Below, piece after piece: positions 63,942 through 64,000 of a DNA stretch of 64,000 bases. Within the stretch, counting starts at the first letter, position 1. Every line of letters starts with the position of its first letter. Source of the stretch: Salinivirgaceae bacterium (GTDB lineage Bacteria > Bacteroidota > Bacteroidia > Bacteroidales > SZUA-534). The position numbers and the translations under genes are program-made. A model generated the notes under the pieces. That model was not told where the DNA came from. It did no database searches and saw only the letters and a program-made list of their open reading frames with translations. The stretch lies in NCBI GenBank assembly GCA_017645945.1, contig JAGCNL010000016.1, positions 1 through 64,000 on the forward strand, given 5' to 3'.

Positions 63942-64000
63942 TTACCACGCGAACATCGGGCGCGGCATCATCATCTCGTTAACCTCAGCTTTAACTTTGG
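63942..64000 (-). CDS. C-terminal fragment of an unidentified gene
   Basis: The minus strand is open from the window edge to a TAA at 63944-63942 and ends VKAEVNEMMMPRPMFAW. The position just before a strong terminator supports a real 3' end. The 19 visible codons are too few to name a family; the Met-Met-Met-Pro-Arg-Pro ending is distinctive and could be searched. Confidence 0.5.
   Translation of the reverse strand, partial: KVKAEVNEMMMPRPMFAW

Overview
The window looks like a chromosomal segment of a member of the order Bacteroidales. The indications are a SusC/SusD pair, a fused SecD-SecF, a Rho factor with a long Q/N-rich insert, type IX secretion sorting domains (both the short 'type A' tail and the CHU_C/gliding-type tail), many lipoproteins with a Cys lipobox, and repeated promoter matches to the Bacteroidetes TAnnTTTG -7 element. 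No rRNA, tRNA, CRISPR array, transposase or phage gene was recognised.

Layout. 1-116: N-terminus of a GNAT-like gene on the minus strand, divergent from a four-gene plus-strand cluster (384-3365: membrane-anchored SRPBCC-like protein, DUF5063-like protein, DEDD 3'-5' exonuclease, RlmI-like rRNA methyltransferase). 3378-6109 (minus): S41 protease, PnuC and an NMN/NR-kinase-like ATPase (pyridine nucleotide salvage). 6339-12149 (plus): rho, secDF, lolD-like ABC ATPase. 12326-13717 (minus): CHU_C-type secreted protein. 13879-16179: UvrD/PcrA helicase. 16327-24847: SusC, SusD, a third surface lipoprotein and an M16 zinc protease, with no glycan-degrading enzyme nearby. 25079-27730: large secreted helical-repeat protein. 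27759-29653 (minus): MORN-like protein and mnmA. 29859-30146: HU. 30371-33844 and 46310-49063: two BspA-like leucine-rich-repeat surface proteins with type IX sorting tails. 34010-39059: a two-ORF 2-hydroxyacyl-CoA dehydratase activase/component system with a TetR regulator. 39216-41501: GAF/PAS sensor protein. 41555-45817: secreted beta-helix lipoprotein, EEP nuclease, CapA-like protein, DUF2752 and CCC-motif membrane proteins. 49260-49866: MntA/HepT toxin-antitoxin pair. 50048-52414: ffh (with a one-base frameshift) and folD. 52433-55359: lipoprotein, then minus-strand SRPBCC, TPR/Pro-Glu-rich protein and a pyridoxamine-kinase-like gene. 55523-58341: glycosyltransferase, ribBA, LOG protein. 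58421-63810 (minus): repeat lipoprotein, lolA, ftsK and a lipoprotein. 63942-64000: C-terminal tail of another minus-strand gene.

Most genes are housekeeping or cell-envelope functions: protein export (SecDF, Ffh, LolA, LolD-like), transcription termination (Rho), nucleoid and chromosome handling (HU, FtsK, UvrD), and cofactor supply (RibBA, FolD, PdxY, PnuC/NadR-like). The less ordinary content is structural. A 28-bp palindromic element occurs around both BspA genes, and one copy is translated inside a sorting domain. A roughly 350-nt leader before the second BspA gene carries mutually exclusive stems. There is an exact 69-bp LRR duplication, a family of degenerate AT-rich 'word' repeats at gene junctions, and a single-base frameshift in the essential gene ffh.
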